Below the pieces are notes generated by a model, which had not been told where the DNA came from, searched no databases, and saw nothing but the letters and a program-made list of their open reading frames with translations. Shown here in pieces: positions 1 to 13,607 of a stretch of 64,000 nucleotides of DNA (its first letter is position 1; each line of letters opens with the position of its first letter). This DNA comes from Xestospongia bergquistia (taxonomy: Eukaryota; Porifera; Demospongiae; Haplosclerida; Petrosiidae): the NCBI GenBank assembly GCA_963965975.1, contig OZ014411.1, forward strand, positions 27,142,249 to 27,206,248, given 5' to 3'. Position numbers and translations under genes: made by a program.

Positions 1-3000
1 ATGTCTACCCTCCTTACTTCTGGTTTAGTACCAACTGCAGTACTATGGTGTTTTTCTGGAGGATTTTCATCTAGCAACAGCTTAATGATAGAAGATTTTC
101 CTGTTCCAGGTGCTCCTGATGTAGCAAACTTGGACCACCTTGCTGTCACATGGCCTTCTTTCAATGCTTCATCAACAACACCAGAATAATCTATTAGAAA
201 GGAAAAAGAAAAGTGTCTATGAGAACTCAATATATGTAAATGCATGTTTAAATAAAATATCAAGAACATATGTTACTATGTACAAATCTAAAGTAACAGT
301 TTTTAAAGTTTAGGTTAACAATTGTTTGAACAAACAGTTTAAAAAGACAACCTATGATCATTATAGTGTAACTTTGCAAAAGAAACACAAAAACTTCAAT
401 GATAAGACTCTTATCAGAATTAATGCTGACTCACTGCATTACCATCATACATAACAGAATGTTAAATTTTAAAAATGACTTAAGGAAAGTGATAATCATA
501 GTGTGCACTATGCAAGGAGGTGATATGTAATGGTGTGGTCAACATTTATATAAGGGGGAGAGTGCTGAGACTGGCAAATTTTCATGAGGGGTGTGGCTAG
601 ACATGAAATCATTATTATTGCCATCTTGGTGCCTTTGAGCAAAATATCAATTACTGAGTCACCTTTGTAAAGACAAGATTGGAACAAGTCACTTGAAAAA
701 GGAGTCACACTCCTTACTAACTTGTGTTAACACCTATAGAGTATTAATGTATGGCTAATTATGACTGTTATTATGTTCTAAGTGCACAATTATTTATGAA
801 TGAGATGTATCAGATGTCACATTGATATTCCCTTATTTTTCTGTCCTCTATTTGAGCATTTTCAGTTTATCACTATAAATACAATTTTTACTAAACCAAA
901 GACATTATATTGGCTATAAGGATGATAAATTAAGATGTCTATTGTTGAAAAGATACAAGACTTTAAGCAATAGACAATTCTCTACTTACATTGATGCCTC
1001 AAGTCTTACTTTGACACAAACAGTGTGGCTGCTAAGAAAAATGTAGCCATGTTTTTGACTCTCATAGGATCAAAAAATTACGTTTTTTTCAATGACTTCT
1101 CTAAAATGTAGAGACTAGACCCTTAATGATATTATTTACACTTTGTGTCTCACATTGAGCTTGGGCTGGTTGTAATTGCTGAATGACAGATCTCATTTGC
1201 ATAAAAGAGACCAACATCTGGTGAAGGTATAGCCTTTTGTTATTTCTGTAGTTAAGAATGTCTCTCTGGTTTATTCATATACTGAGTTGTAACAATAGCA
1301 ACTTACTTGCCTGTAATGATAGTCATAAATGCATGGCAAAGGACTTGTTAAAACTTAGTAGGATGGGATTGGTGAAGCATGGTTAGCGCAAAAGCCTAAG
1401 TGACAATTCCTCATTTTGAAGAAGTCAAATTACAGATCTTGCTTGATACCAAGGCAGTTGTGAAGAGATATAAAGTGACTTAAAACTGATCATTAACTGG
1501 GAACAGACTGAGATCAAGACTTTAGTATCTTTAGGATTAACCATACGTGTACAGACTGTCTGCATTTTGTTGTAATGCAGATACTTCCATTGATAGAACA
1601 ATATCAATTTTAAAAATCAATCCAAACTTGACAATAGACAAGAACATAAAATAGTACTACACAATTACAATACAATAATAATGAAGTGATGCAAACCAAA
1701 CAGAAATTATTAACAAAAGTTCTTTCACTTTTTAAAAGTTCTGGTCAGGTAGAGGCAGATATAATAGATGATTTTAGCATTATGGCTATAGCTACTAAGA
1801 TATGAAGCTAACCAAAATTAATGTGTTTCATTTTGTTATATCAAGACTATATTGATGACCTTTTTTAAGCAACTGTGCATCTATGCACAAATCAAGGCAC
1901 TCAATCTTCATCTTCTAATGTTCCTGTAACTTTAAGCAGTACTTCAAATACCTGACAAAGCTTCAGCACTAGCTATCAAGAGCCATATAGAAGTCACTTC
2001 AGCCTTTTTCAACATTAGTTTAATAATTTTTTCGTTAATTGGGAAATATAACATCATTAATTTGGTAATAATACTGTCACAAATCATAAACTACACATTA
2101 GTGCATTGAGTTGGTGATATCATGTGTACCATAATGTTGCCTAGAGGTGAAATATCTTGCTTATGCAAAGTTTAAATACTATTCAAGCTGTTTTACAGTT
2201 GAAGACAGAGTATATCTTTAACATTGATTTGAAAAAGTTTGTCAGCAAAACTGTTATTTGTGCCTGTTGGATTCATTTGACTTGCCTTGCAAGCTCATAA
2301 GACTCATCAACCCAAAATAAATAATCCTCCTCGATTTATAAGTTATTTCAAGACACACAGCTGGTTGGTAACTATCATATAGCAACAAGTCAATGGCTAC
2401 TGATGTTTTGTACTGATAGGAAAAACTATGTTCTCAAAGCCCTCTTTGAGGTTAGATTCCACATACGACGTGGGATCACTGCCTTCAATCATATCAAAAA
2501 AAAAGAAGAATAGGTGAGGCTTAATGTGCTGGAATACTGACTAGATGGCAACATGGCTACGAAACTTGTAAAACCTTGTCTTATTACTTCTATATCTACA
2601 GGAACCTCTCCTCATTATCATTTTGCAATCGATTTTAAAAGCCCTTTATACATTACATAATGATACAGTTAGACATAAGTGCATATATAAAACTATAAAT
2701 AGATTCTACTAAGGCTGTTTGGGCTATCTTTCATTATCATCAATGTAGTTAAAGTGTTAGTCACAACCATATGGTAAGAGCAGTGCCCTTGGTTTACAAA
2801 GAAAGCAACAATGGTTGACTTTAGTATCAAGATGAGAAACTACTTTCATAGTTTAAGCAGAGAACAAAAGAAACATATTTAAGCCTGTAATTATTTTTTA
2901 GAACCAGAAGATGGAACTCTCACAACTTGGGTGTGACTATATATAGCATTTGTTTTATCTGATAATTAAAAATGGAATTAGTAGAATCTATCTATCTATC

Positions 3001-6000
3001 TATATATATATCTACATATGTTTGATATGTGGCACACATGACTATACTAACATGCTTTATGTACTTGGTAGTAAAAATGCAGTATCAACTAATAATATTA
3101 CAACAAATTTGTTTATAGAGCTTGTTTTCAGTTCTATTAGTAATGTTATAGTGATCAACCAATACAAGCAATAGCAAGTACACTTATAACATCTGATGTT
3201 TCCAACTAATAATGAAAGTAATAATAAGGTACTGTAATTATTACATATACAATATAGAACATAAATGATATACCTTGTATTGCATTCTGTAATGCTTCCA
3301 ATATAATGGCTTTATTCTTGTCACCTGGGTTGATATAATCAGCTGGTGTTTTGTTGTCTTTGTCTACTATGTTGGGATCTGCACCTTTAGATAGTAACAG
3401 CTTAATTTTATCAATATGACCATCGTCACATGCATAGTGTAAAGGTGACCGGCCATTCTATAAAACAAAATAAAATGAAAAGAGCTAATACAAACTGGTT
3501 ATAAACAATTATAATATAAACAGTACAGTTATACTAATGATGTGATGATTACAAATATTACTGTACACTCAAAAATGTAGTATAATGATGTGTAGACATT
3601 ACCCACACTAAGATTTGTGAAAGTAATTAGATTATGTTAACAACTGGTACATCATTTTAAGTACAAACAACAGTGAATGTTTGCCCAATCAATTAATCTG
3701 AATAGTCACAAAAATGGAAGATACCATTACATCTATACAAGCAATATTTACTTGTCAGTATCAAATCAGTCATGGCCCAAATAATGTAGAAATATAACTG
3801 ATAAATCTTTTGGTTATTGTTTGCAATATTACTATTATCAAAAACTCAAAATATTCATACATATAATACAAATACTGATAATATTATACACAGTGTACCA
3901 TACATATTTATTCTAAACATTGTTCCTACAATTTTAAAACAAATAATTATGTCATATTAATTTGCTATATCAACCTCTAATAATTCACTACTGAAATTAC
4001 TACCTCATATGTTCTAATTTCCAAAAATTCCTCTAAACTTGACAGTTATACTTCATGATTATATGTGTATCAATCTAACAGTCAGCCAAGTAAGAATTTC
4101 AACAGTCTTCAATGTTGATTTACTTGGGGTTCTAGTCCCATTTGAAGATGTGATATCCCCTCTAAATGCACTCTATAGAAACTTCACTGATGGCCTATTA
4201 ATAATTGTAAATTGATTTAGTAAGTTAACTCCCTCTAGAAACTATTTAAAAAATAGTTTGCAACTTCCAACCTATTTTGTTTACTTTAACCTCCAAATTT
4301 GCCTATGAAATCACTATGGCAATGATTTAGCAATACCATTCCTAGGAAATAATTTTAAAATGATGTGCATAACTGGCTTAGATATTGGAGCAGCTGATGA
4401 GGTTAATAAATTTCCATAACTATTTCTAACAAGGTGGAATAGAACTTAGTGGTCTGCATAGAAGTTTCCTAGAGACCTACTCAGCCTAATAAAGTGTGTT
4501 TCCATGACTGGAGGATACAGTTACCTTCATTATGACGTTTACATACTATGAGGAACTCGTCATTACAAGACATGTTCAAGCACTTGTGGCTTGAATATAA
4601 TGAAATTCTAAAATAGTGATATTAAATTGAAGTACTGATATTTACAGTATTGCTATAGTATATATTCAAATATAGTTATTTGTCAAATACTACCACTGAG
4701 CTCAGGTTACAATAATTATCACATCATGGTTAGACTCATGATGATCTAAGAAAGTTTATTCTTGATAACTATCTACAAGTAATTTATTAATACTTCAGTG
4801 ATCATGTGAATGAGGATTATAGTGTCTAAATATCATTTATGATATCAGCTGAAAATAAAGTCCAAAAATATACTTTTGTTACTAAAGAAGGTTAAAGGGA
4901 TTATGAAATTTAAAACCGTACTCTTTGTAATTGCTGCTATGCTTGACTTCACCCTAGATCATTCTCTAAAAATAGTAAAACAACTTAAGAGAAGTTGATG
5001 TTACATTTAATCAATTGTGTGGGAGATTCTTGCTTCAAGCCTTTTTCCTTTTTTGGCATTTTGTGCTGTTGGTCAAAACTATAAAGCGTCATTTGTAAAC
5101 CACTACAGACAAACAATAACATAGTAATACACATGTGTATTACAAGTGTCAGTCTCTGATTTAGAATATATTATAATTTTTCAAGTGGTTTTATCATACT
5201 ATGCAATAAGTGTATCAAAGACTATCACATTACTCATTTGAAATACATACATGTACAATGAGAGAAAGTTGATAAATATGATTTCTCTTTTTAAGACTTT
5301 AACAGGCTTAGGGTTTAGCCTTATTTGTTAAATAGTGTATTGTACTGTAATGTACTGTGACAATACTACAGTAATATTAAGAAAAGTAATTAAAGTCTAT
5401 TAACTTCATGGTCTCTTCTGTAATTACTGTATATTAACATGATTATTAATTGATTTTACACATTTCTATGACTTCATACTATGATTGTTTTGCATAATAC
5501 AGAACACAATGAAATAATACCTCATTAATAGCATCAACAGTAGCTCCAGACTGGATTAAAAGATCAGCTACTTCAGTATGTCCATACATAGCAGCAAAGA
5601 TCAAAGGTGTATCATTGCTCTAAATAATCATAATAATATATGAAATGAGACTTAAATATAGTGGTACATAACAACATGTGACATACAGTAAAAATACATC
5701 ATTACTCACTATAATTACTACAACAGTTAATATACATTTATGTAATATATAACTTTATACTCAACTATGTACCATTTGTCCTGATATTACAATATTAAGA
5801 CAAAGTATCAAAGACGTACTAAACAATGTATAGGTATTATATAATGTAAACAGTGACATAGAGGACAAAGTAACAGAATAACTGTATGTACATATAATGG
5901 ATGAGGAGCCATCTATAAATTGTATTAATGATAATTTAATATTAATAGGAAAATGTCATTGTAAACAATGTAATTAAAATATACCTCAAGTTATACATAC

Positions 6001-9000
6001 ATGAATTAGTATTAAAATGAAAAACAACTTGCAGACTATTTGTCACTAAAGACATTATAGATCATTGCTATATATATATATATAGTAATGATTACAATAT
6101 TATAAAATGGAATAAATGATAAGGAGCTTACTACTCTACCTGTACATAGTACATTCAAAGCCTCATACCCAGGCATTTGCAGACAGGAAGGAACACCTGA
6201 TAATTACTGTTTACACATATATATTTTTTCTATAAATTTGGTGAAAATAGTATACTCTAGGAACCCTCTCTCAACTATGATGTGAAATTACTTTTACCAC
6301 AACGTTCGACTATCTACAATGGCTACCTGTAGTGCTGATAGGAACTTCTCAGATGCTCTAAAGCAACTAGGAAAACCAGATCTATCTCTTTATAAAGAGC
6401 AGTTCTTATTCATTGAAGTTATATATCCAGAGCAACTAACCAATACACTTCTCAAGAGACACGAATAGAAGTTTGCACTTGAGATAGATATATGAAGAAA
6501 GAGATTCAAGCAGAGCAGTTATTTGGAAAGCCCCTTCATTTTGGATCCCAATTATACTGAAAAAGTGTATCACTCTTTTTGCAGGCAGTAACTATGAACA
6601 ATCAACAACTCAACTATTTCAAGCCATGTTTAAACTCATGTAGTAAATAAAACATCATCAGTATAAACTCAACTCATGGATTTATAAAATTATAATTATG
6701 ATGTCGTTATATTGTGTAAATTACAATAATTGCACAAAGTACTTACCAGGTATTCCTTCCTTTTGCCAAATACCTGGATATGAGGCTAATTCATAGTCTA
6801 AAAACTAGTTAAGAACAAAGAACAACTTGTAACAACTCTAAGTTTGATCATCTATTGTTATCATAACATATATAATCTCCAATTGTTGCTGTCCTTAATT
6901 AAGCCTGTATTTATTATAGTACATGTACATGTACTCTGGTATATAACTACAATGATGAAGACTATACTATTGACTGTTTCCATGTACTTGTACCTCATTA
7001 CTAATACTATGTACTTATTAATGGAATAAACACAGAGGAAGTATTTATTATATAATATAAACTGGAGTAGTCAATAGACAACACTAACCATCTATCAATA
7101 TATATCATGTATCTACCTACATTCATTCAGATATTCAAACATCCATTTATCAATCTATACTTCAAAGATCATATTTATTAACATATATACATTTTACAGT
7201 ACAATCATATCATTGTCTTCTATAAACCATCTTCCATCTTAATAACACCATAACTACCACTGTATGAGGTAAAGAGGTATCATTAATTGATATACCTGGC
7301 TATTTTATGCTCAATATGACTTAATACTCCACCATTTGTCCTGGTATTGGAGTACTATTACAAATCATCCAAAGTATAGCTTAGCTTGTATAGTTGAATG
7401 TAAGCATGTTATCATATGCAAAGTTTGCGAGCATATAAGTTTGATAGATAGTATAGACAGAAGAGTATATGAGTTATGCTTTAGCTAAGAAAGAATGATA
7501 ACAGTGACAACATATCTCGCAGACGAACATGAAAATAATATAGTTAATGACTAAACATAGAAAGTCTATACACAATATATGGGTCCATCAATAGCTTTAT
7601 AAGCAAACCATTTTTAGTAGGAGCAGTATTAAAATTGGATAAACAATACCAACACATTATCACTTTGGGTTAGCATATATTTATGTATGTCATAACACAT
7701 TTAATTTCTAATTGTTGCTGTGCCTAGCTAGAAGGACAATCAAAAAGGGCTGTACATTTGTCCCTTAACATGCTTAAATCAGGGCTTCATTTAGAAGAAT
7801 GGGGGAGCTTTGGTCTCCCCTTGGGAAAACTCTGCCCCCTTGACAAATTGAATATCCAATTTTATGTAAATATAAACTGATCAATATTTATATGAGGTTA
7901 CATGTTACACATTAACAAAAGCAAAAACAAACTTGAACACTGATTTATCAGGTATATGTATGTAGTAGATGGTAAGTTTGTGGTAAACTCATTAATGCAT
8001 TGAGTAATAATTGTATAAGAAGTGTTTAGTATTATTTTGAGTATAATTGATTTGTGATATAATTATTTATTGGTTAGTAGCTGTTACTTACACCTGTATT
8101 GTTGGTGTATTGATATATTATATAGTATAGATGTCAGTACTGTATTGATATATTATACAGTATAGATGTCAGTACTGTATTGACACATTATACAGCATAG
8201 ATGTCAGTACTGTATTGATACATTACACAGCATAGATGTCAGTACTGTATTGATACATAATACAGTATACGTGTCAATACTGTATTGATACATTATACAG
8301 CATAGATGTCAGTACTGTATTGATACATTACACAGCATAGATGTCAGTACTGTATTGATACATTATACAGTATACGTGTCAATACTGTATTGATACATTA
8401 TACAGTATAGATGTCAGTACTGTATTGATATATTATATAGTATAGATGTCAGTACTGTATTGACACATTATCCAGCATAGATGTCAGTACTGTATTGATA
8501 CATTATACAGCATAGATGTCAGTACTGTATTGATACATTATACAGCATAGATGTCAGTACTGTATTGATATATTATACAGTATAGATGTCAGTACTGTAT
8601 TGACACATTATACAGCATAGATATCAGTACTGTATTGACACATTATACAGCATAGATGTCAGTACTGTATTGATATATTATACAGTATAGATGTCAGTAC
8701 TGTATTGACACATTATACAGCATAGATGTCAGTACTGTATTGACACATTATACAGCATAGATGTCAGTACTGTATTGATACATTATACAGTATAGATGAA
8801 CATTTTGAGAAGATTTTACAGACTTAATGGACAATCATTGTAAAAGGAAGGAAGAAATTGTTGCAGAGTGTGTTCAGAAAGAAAAGGAAGTCTAAAGGCA
8901 GATGGACATGATGAAGAAGCAAACAGAATCACTAGTACAGATTGTTAGAGGGGCTCAGACAACACCGTCGAGGACATCAGGAATGTCTGGAAGTAAAGCT

Positions 9001-12000
9001 GATCCCTCTAAAGGGGAAGGATGACATCAAAGCATATTTGATAACGTTTGACAGGATCATGGGGCTCATCAAATAGAAGAAGAGCGTTGGCCAAAGTATC
9101 TGGCACCACAGTTGACGGGAAAGGTTCAGTTGGCATTTGCAGCTATGCCAACAGTAGATGCTGGGAGCTACAAGGTGATAAAGGCTGCTATCCTTATGAG
9201 GTATGATCTTAACATGGAAGCATACTGCCAAAAATTTGAAGCTTGCTTCAAGTTCTAGAGTTCTTAAAGGTTCATTCAGTTCTATAGGATCAAGTGTGCC
9301 ATTTATAATATTTATTACATATTCTATATAATTACTGGTCAAGTTTGATTTTTTACTTTACTAAAAGATAATCTTAGCATCATTGCATAGCTAAAGGCTA
9401 CCTCTTTCTAACTACTGATATGAAGGTGTCAAAAATTCAAAGTTCAATTTTTGCTTAGATATTTCTTTATTATTAAGAATTCATGGGAATTATTTACAGT
9501 TGGTCATGCCCCTTGAGTGAAAGACTGACTAGCATTTGGAGTTGATTAGGAAGTTGTGAATGTGATTGATAGAAAATGGTAAATCACAGTCTTAATAGCA
9601 AATTAGGAAAGTAAAAGCATAAAATATGAAAATACGGCTATTCCTTACTTTTATGAACTTGGTTAAAAAGTAAGTCAATTAGTAATGGACCATTCAATAA
9701 AACTTTCTAAAAGCAAAAACACTTGAGTAACAATTTAAACAGTTTACATCACCAAATCAGCCTGTTTATTTTATCTACATGTCAGAAAAGATTTATACCA
9801 GGTTTGTCTAATCCAGATTTGTCAACTAGAACACTCACTATTCTCAATTTGCCTACTAATAACTATTCATATTTCATTAATTAGGAACAATTGTTAACTG
9901 ATCTAAGGTATGCAATTACAATGACTATGAATAATACCAGTAGACAAATTGGGAGTAGACGAAACAGAATGTTGCCTCAGAAAACACTCACAAAGCTCCA
10001 GCTTTCCTTTCATTTGTCATGCAAAAAAATTAAATGCTATTGATCAACTGAGAGCCATTTACACAACTATTTATCCATGAAAATGGACTAAGCAATTATA
10101 TTTCGATAAAGACCTGCTGTTTACACCTTCTTATATTCAATGAACATAAGTCTAAAGTGTATATAAAGCTGTAACTTACTAAATATTCATATATCATATA
10201 AGACCTCATGGTATCAGGAACCCATAGCCTTGCAAAGTAGAAAGGAGCATACAAATGCGTGGTACAGCATTTGACAAAACACTGTACATATCTGACCTTA
10301 TAAGGAAAATGGGCTCTTGGCCAGTTAAGAGTACTAAATACCTACCAGTAATGAATATAGTTTAATCCATGCATGTGTCTAAGTGAATGTAGTGAAGCAA
10401 AAAGTGAAGAAGGGAATGCCACTTCTTAACATTCAGTGAATAGCTATCATACTTATTGACCTGCTTTCACTTTTTGGGAAATGAATTCCATATTCGACTG
10501 TCTCAGTTTGCACCCACTTAAATAGATCATGTTTACTTCAATGATTATGTAATGCCTAACAATTCATCTCTAAATACTGATAGGGCCTTGCAATTGTGTT
10601 AAGATATAATTCTATAAATATTTGCATATAAGAACATACCAAAAAGTATTATGATTTTTTAATCAGTTACAAGTTTGATGTTTAGTATTTTCCACAAATA
10701 CATTTCAACAAACAATTCTCATTATAATGTCTGTCTGATGTAGTGATCTAAATAGATGCCACCCACAATATGAGAGAGGCATTAATATAACTAATGTCAA
10801 GTGTACCTATTATTACATTACATAATACAATAGGTATGTTCAATACAATAGGTATATTCAATTATTATAAATACTATCTAATTCTCACTTCATCAGTAGA
10901 GTTTGGATCACCACCAGCTTCAAGTAAGATACGCAAGACTTTAGAATCTCCATTATAAACAGCTCTATGAAGAGGAGTCCATTGGCCCTACATTAAAAGG
11001 GGAAGATAATGACTTCACATATGACAATTATCTATTAACCACTATATTATAACTGAGACTACAACAGTACATTGATAGTTAATACAAGACTTATAGTATA
11101 TTACTTATATTATATAACAATAATTGAACTGTATCTAAGACAATGCAACTATATAAGAATTTATAGAGATGATTTTAAGTATTCACATTTGACTTGTTTG
11201 TTTATGTTTATTGAAAGTATAATGGGAGCTACTGTGTGTTAATAACTCAGTATATAACTGTAACTTATTGTCAAAATATATAGTATACTACAAACATTGC
11301 ATTCCACAAAGTCAATAGCCTCACTAAGATGGAAAAATCATTAAACTGAAATTTTCAGTAGTATATATCCAGAACATGTAATTGTTATAAAGTTGCATAG
11401 TTGTTAATGTTATTAAGTTAAGCTCATAGTTCATAGTTGCCAGTGCATTATTTAAATTATATCTTCAAAGGAATTCTCTTATACAGTCAAAAATAATTTC
11501 AGAACAATCAGGCCACTTCTCCAAATGAAAGACATAATTATAGAGGCCACACCCCTTCACAAAACATTGGTGGACATCAAAAAAAGTAAAAATAGTTACA
11601 GAATGTCTTCTTGCTTAAATGTTTAGTTTGTCATTTACTTTTCTTTGAACTGCTTACAATCATTTTGGACCACTTGTTATGTATATGCATATACTAGCCT
11701 TGTACCCAGGTGTTCACAAAAGAAAAGAACATTTGGTAACTACTGTTTCCACATGCACCTGATTTCCACAGATTTCTTGGAAAATAGTATACTCTAGGAA
11801 TCCTTCATCTACTATGATGTCAAAATTCCCTTTACCACAATGATCCACTATCAATAATAGCTACCTGTAGTGCAGATAGTAACTTCTCTGCTGTTCTACT
11901 CTATAGTCTAAAGCAGCTAGGAAGACTAAACATATTTCTTTAAAAAGCTTTATAATACGGAAAAAGATGTCTTCATGTGGTTGCCAACTGGTTTTGTAAA

Positions 12001-13607
12001 GATATTGCATTTCCAAGTCCTCTCATTCATTATGGATCACAAGCTTGGTCTTGTTGGCACTGAGAAGATCTGTTTTGTGTTGATAATAAGTCCTTTAGTA
12101 ACTCTAATGATGGATCAACCAGTTATTCGGAAAGCCCAATCATTTTGGATTTCAATTATACTGAACAAGTGTAACGCTCTTTGCTTGTACTGAACTCTAA
12201 ACCCCAAACCCCAAACCCCAAACCCCAAACCCTAAACCCTAAACCCTAAAAAATAACTATAAACTTTAAAAATTACAAACAAGTGATTAACATTTCACAT
12301 ATTTTCGCTGCAGAAAAAGTTAGAAAACGAGGTTAAGATTTTGTGTATTTTCAGCACTAAAAAATAAAGAAACAAGGGGATAAATTTCTGCACAAATGGC
12401 AAACTTGACTGTTTGAAGCCAAGACTTAGCTTGTGATCCATAATGAAGAGAGGACTAGTGTAGTGATAAAACATCATTAATATAAACACATCATTTTCTA
12501 TAAATAGTTGTCATTATGATGTTGATATATTTAAATAATTATGCACATGCACAAGCAGTAGTTACCAGACGTTCTATTCTTTTGCAAACACCTGGGTACG
12601 AGGCTAATGTAATGTACTCACTATATATATTTCTATGTCCATTCACTTTGTTTAATTCACTTCTTGTATGTGACTGCAATTAAAAGCGATGAATGAAATT
12701 AAACCACATCCATACACTGCTGACACATACAGCATCCAATGAATTTGACTAATCCTAATTTCAAGAGCTATGATGATGGTAAAACTGATCATGTTCAAGC
12801 TTCTTACTATTTATACTGTATAGCTTGTTCTCTGCCAATATTTCTAGCATTCCAGTCTTCCATAGACATTGCTGCTAATTATATAATCTATTAGTCAGTG
12901 TTTCACAGTCAGTATCTTAAAAAACAATGATTTCTTTCATTCTCTAATGTGATGTAATGTAATGTAATTTAGTTAGGTGATCTAGAATTCAAGAATATTG
13001 AATCTTCATGATTTTTTATATTTAAAAATTAATTATTTTTCCATCTTAGTGAGATAATAATGATGTATAGTAATTCCAGCTCCATGTTTGATATATAGTT
13101 TGATATTAATCACATGTTCGATCAATATACTGGTATAACCTCTGTATAGCATTGCTATCTTGTGTATGGTATCTCAAGTTACAGCTTGAGAATAACTCTT
13201 TTTTAATTGTGTTAATGATTTAATACAATTAATATTGGTTCATTAAATGTATACTGCTCTTTATTATGTAACATGTGTTTGTGTCACTATTGTATATGTA
13301 TTATATGATATCACATTATATTGGTATTGTTAGCTTACAATGCTAGAATGAGAATTAACATCTCCTCCTCTGCTCAGTGCAGTTCTTACACGATCAACAT
13401 CTCTAGATACAACTGCACCAAACAACTCCTCATTCTATTATAAAGATAATGATCATAATGATCATGTATTGTAGTAAATAGTGATTATATAAATCAACTC
13501 TTACAATTATAACAATACTAAGTAGATATAAAGATAATGATATAAAAGATTATAGACTTACTAGTTTGTCTTGAGAGGACATCTTTAGAACTGTACTGTT
13601 TTAAAAC
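1..13607 (-). CDS. Ankyrin-repeat protein with P-loop NTPase domain (3' end outside window)
   Basis: Six coding exons on the minus strand join in frame: 13607-13562 (ATG at 13582-13580), 13434-13339, 10987-10889, 5619-5521, 3457-3274 and 190-1, which runs off the window. The product starts MSSQDKLNEELFGAV. Repeats follow with TPLHRA, TPLIFAA and SPLHYA cores at the ankyrin positions; two repeats are exactly one 99-bp exon each. At about residues 192-200 the motif GAPGTGKSS is a Walker A loop, followed by IIKLLLDENPPEKH. Ankyrin repeats bind proteins; a P-loop after them suggests a STAND/NLR-like or GTPase-like signalling ATPase, but the rest of the domain lies outside, so the class is open. 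All junctions are GT-AG and phase-consistent. Introns reach 5.3 kb and are full of repeats. Further in-phase 99-bp exons could have been missed. The promoter was not identified. Confidence 0.85.
2985..3018. repeat. Short (ATCT)n/(TA)n microsatellite
   Basis: A run of ATCT units passes into TATATATA inside the 3.1-kb last intron of the ankyrin gene. The rest of 191-3,273 is AT-rich intron in which I see no coding signal. Confidence 0.7.
6160..6786. mobile_element. Foldback/MITE element, copy 1
   Basis: The left end begins GCCTCATACCCAGGCATTTG and the right end is its imperfect reverse complement, ending CCTGGATATGAGGC, giving terminal inverted repeats of about 45 bp. The inside is shared with the copy at 11,697-12,604 (for example AAAATAGTATACTCTAGGAA and GCTACCTGTAGTGC in the same order). 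There is no transposase reading frame, so it is non-autonomous. It sits in an intron of the ankyrin gene between exons 4 and 3. Its superfamily is not determined; a TA target duplication is possible but eroded. Confidence 0.75.
7780..7870 (+). mobile_element. Single end of a CAGGG...-type element
   Basis: CAGGGCTTCATTTAGAAGAA followed by a G/C-run stretch (TCTCCCCTTGG, CTCTGCCCCC) resembles the termini of the two elements at 25,034 and 26,378. I found no matching opposite end, so it is a truncated or degraded copy within an ankyrin-gene intron. Confidence 0.5.
8105..8798. repeat. 35-bp minisatellite, about 20 units
   Basis: Tandem units of 35 bp containing TACAGCATAGATGTCAGTAC followed by TGTATTGATACAT. 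Variation is mostly at a few positions (TATACAG/TACACAG, CATAG/TATAG/TATACG). The array lies in the 5.3-kb intron of the ankyrin gene directly before a degraded gag fragment. Confidence 0.95.
8818..9260 (+). pseudogene. Degraded retrotransposon gag fragment (SCAN-like)
   Basis: Plus-strand conceptual translation gives a coiled, charged stretch and then, in shifting frames, segments such as DDIKAYLITFDRIMGL, ERWPKYLAPQLTGK and AAILMRYDLNMEAY. This order (DDIxxYLxxFxR, W...LAPxLxGxAQxA, AILxRYxLxxxxY) is that of the SCAN-like region in gag proteins of Gypsy (Gmr1-like) elements. At least two in-frame stops (near 8,893 and 9,023) and frame changes show it is dead. No LTR, protease or polymerase was seen nearby. 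It lies inside an ankyrin-gene intron. Confidence 0.75.
11697..12604. mobile_element. Foldback/MITE element, copy 2
   Basis: The left end GCCTTGTACCCAGGTGTTCA and the right end CACCTGGGTACGAGGC form terminal inverted repeats of about 45 bp, flanked by TA on both sides (11,695-11,696 and 12,605-12,606). A second internal inverted pair exists: CATTATGGATCACAAGCTTG near 12,030 against its near-complement at 12,421-12,445. No transposase is encoded. It lies in the ankyrin-gene intron between the second and third coding exons and carries a telomere-like tract. Confidence 0.75.
12195..12251. repeat. Telomere-like CCCYAAA tract
   Basis: Four to five AAACCCC units are followed by three AAACCCT units inside foldback element copy 2. 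The unit is the 7-bp plant-type telomere motif (TTTAGGG on the other strand) and a C-rich variant, not the 6-bp TTAGGG usual for animals. It is internal to the transposon, so it may be just a low-complexity expansion. Confidence 0.8.

Noticed and set aside
1..189. 62-codon plus-strand frame at the window start
   Set aside because: Antisense of the Walker A exon of the ankyrin gene.
8105..8798. 35-bp array as a CRISPR-like array
   Set aside because: Units are contiguous without unique spacers, in an animal intron; it is a minisatellite.
8977..9342. 121-codon minus-strand frame
   Set aside because: It lies antisense to the degraded gag fragment, whose plus-strand similarity explains the sequence better.
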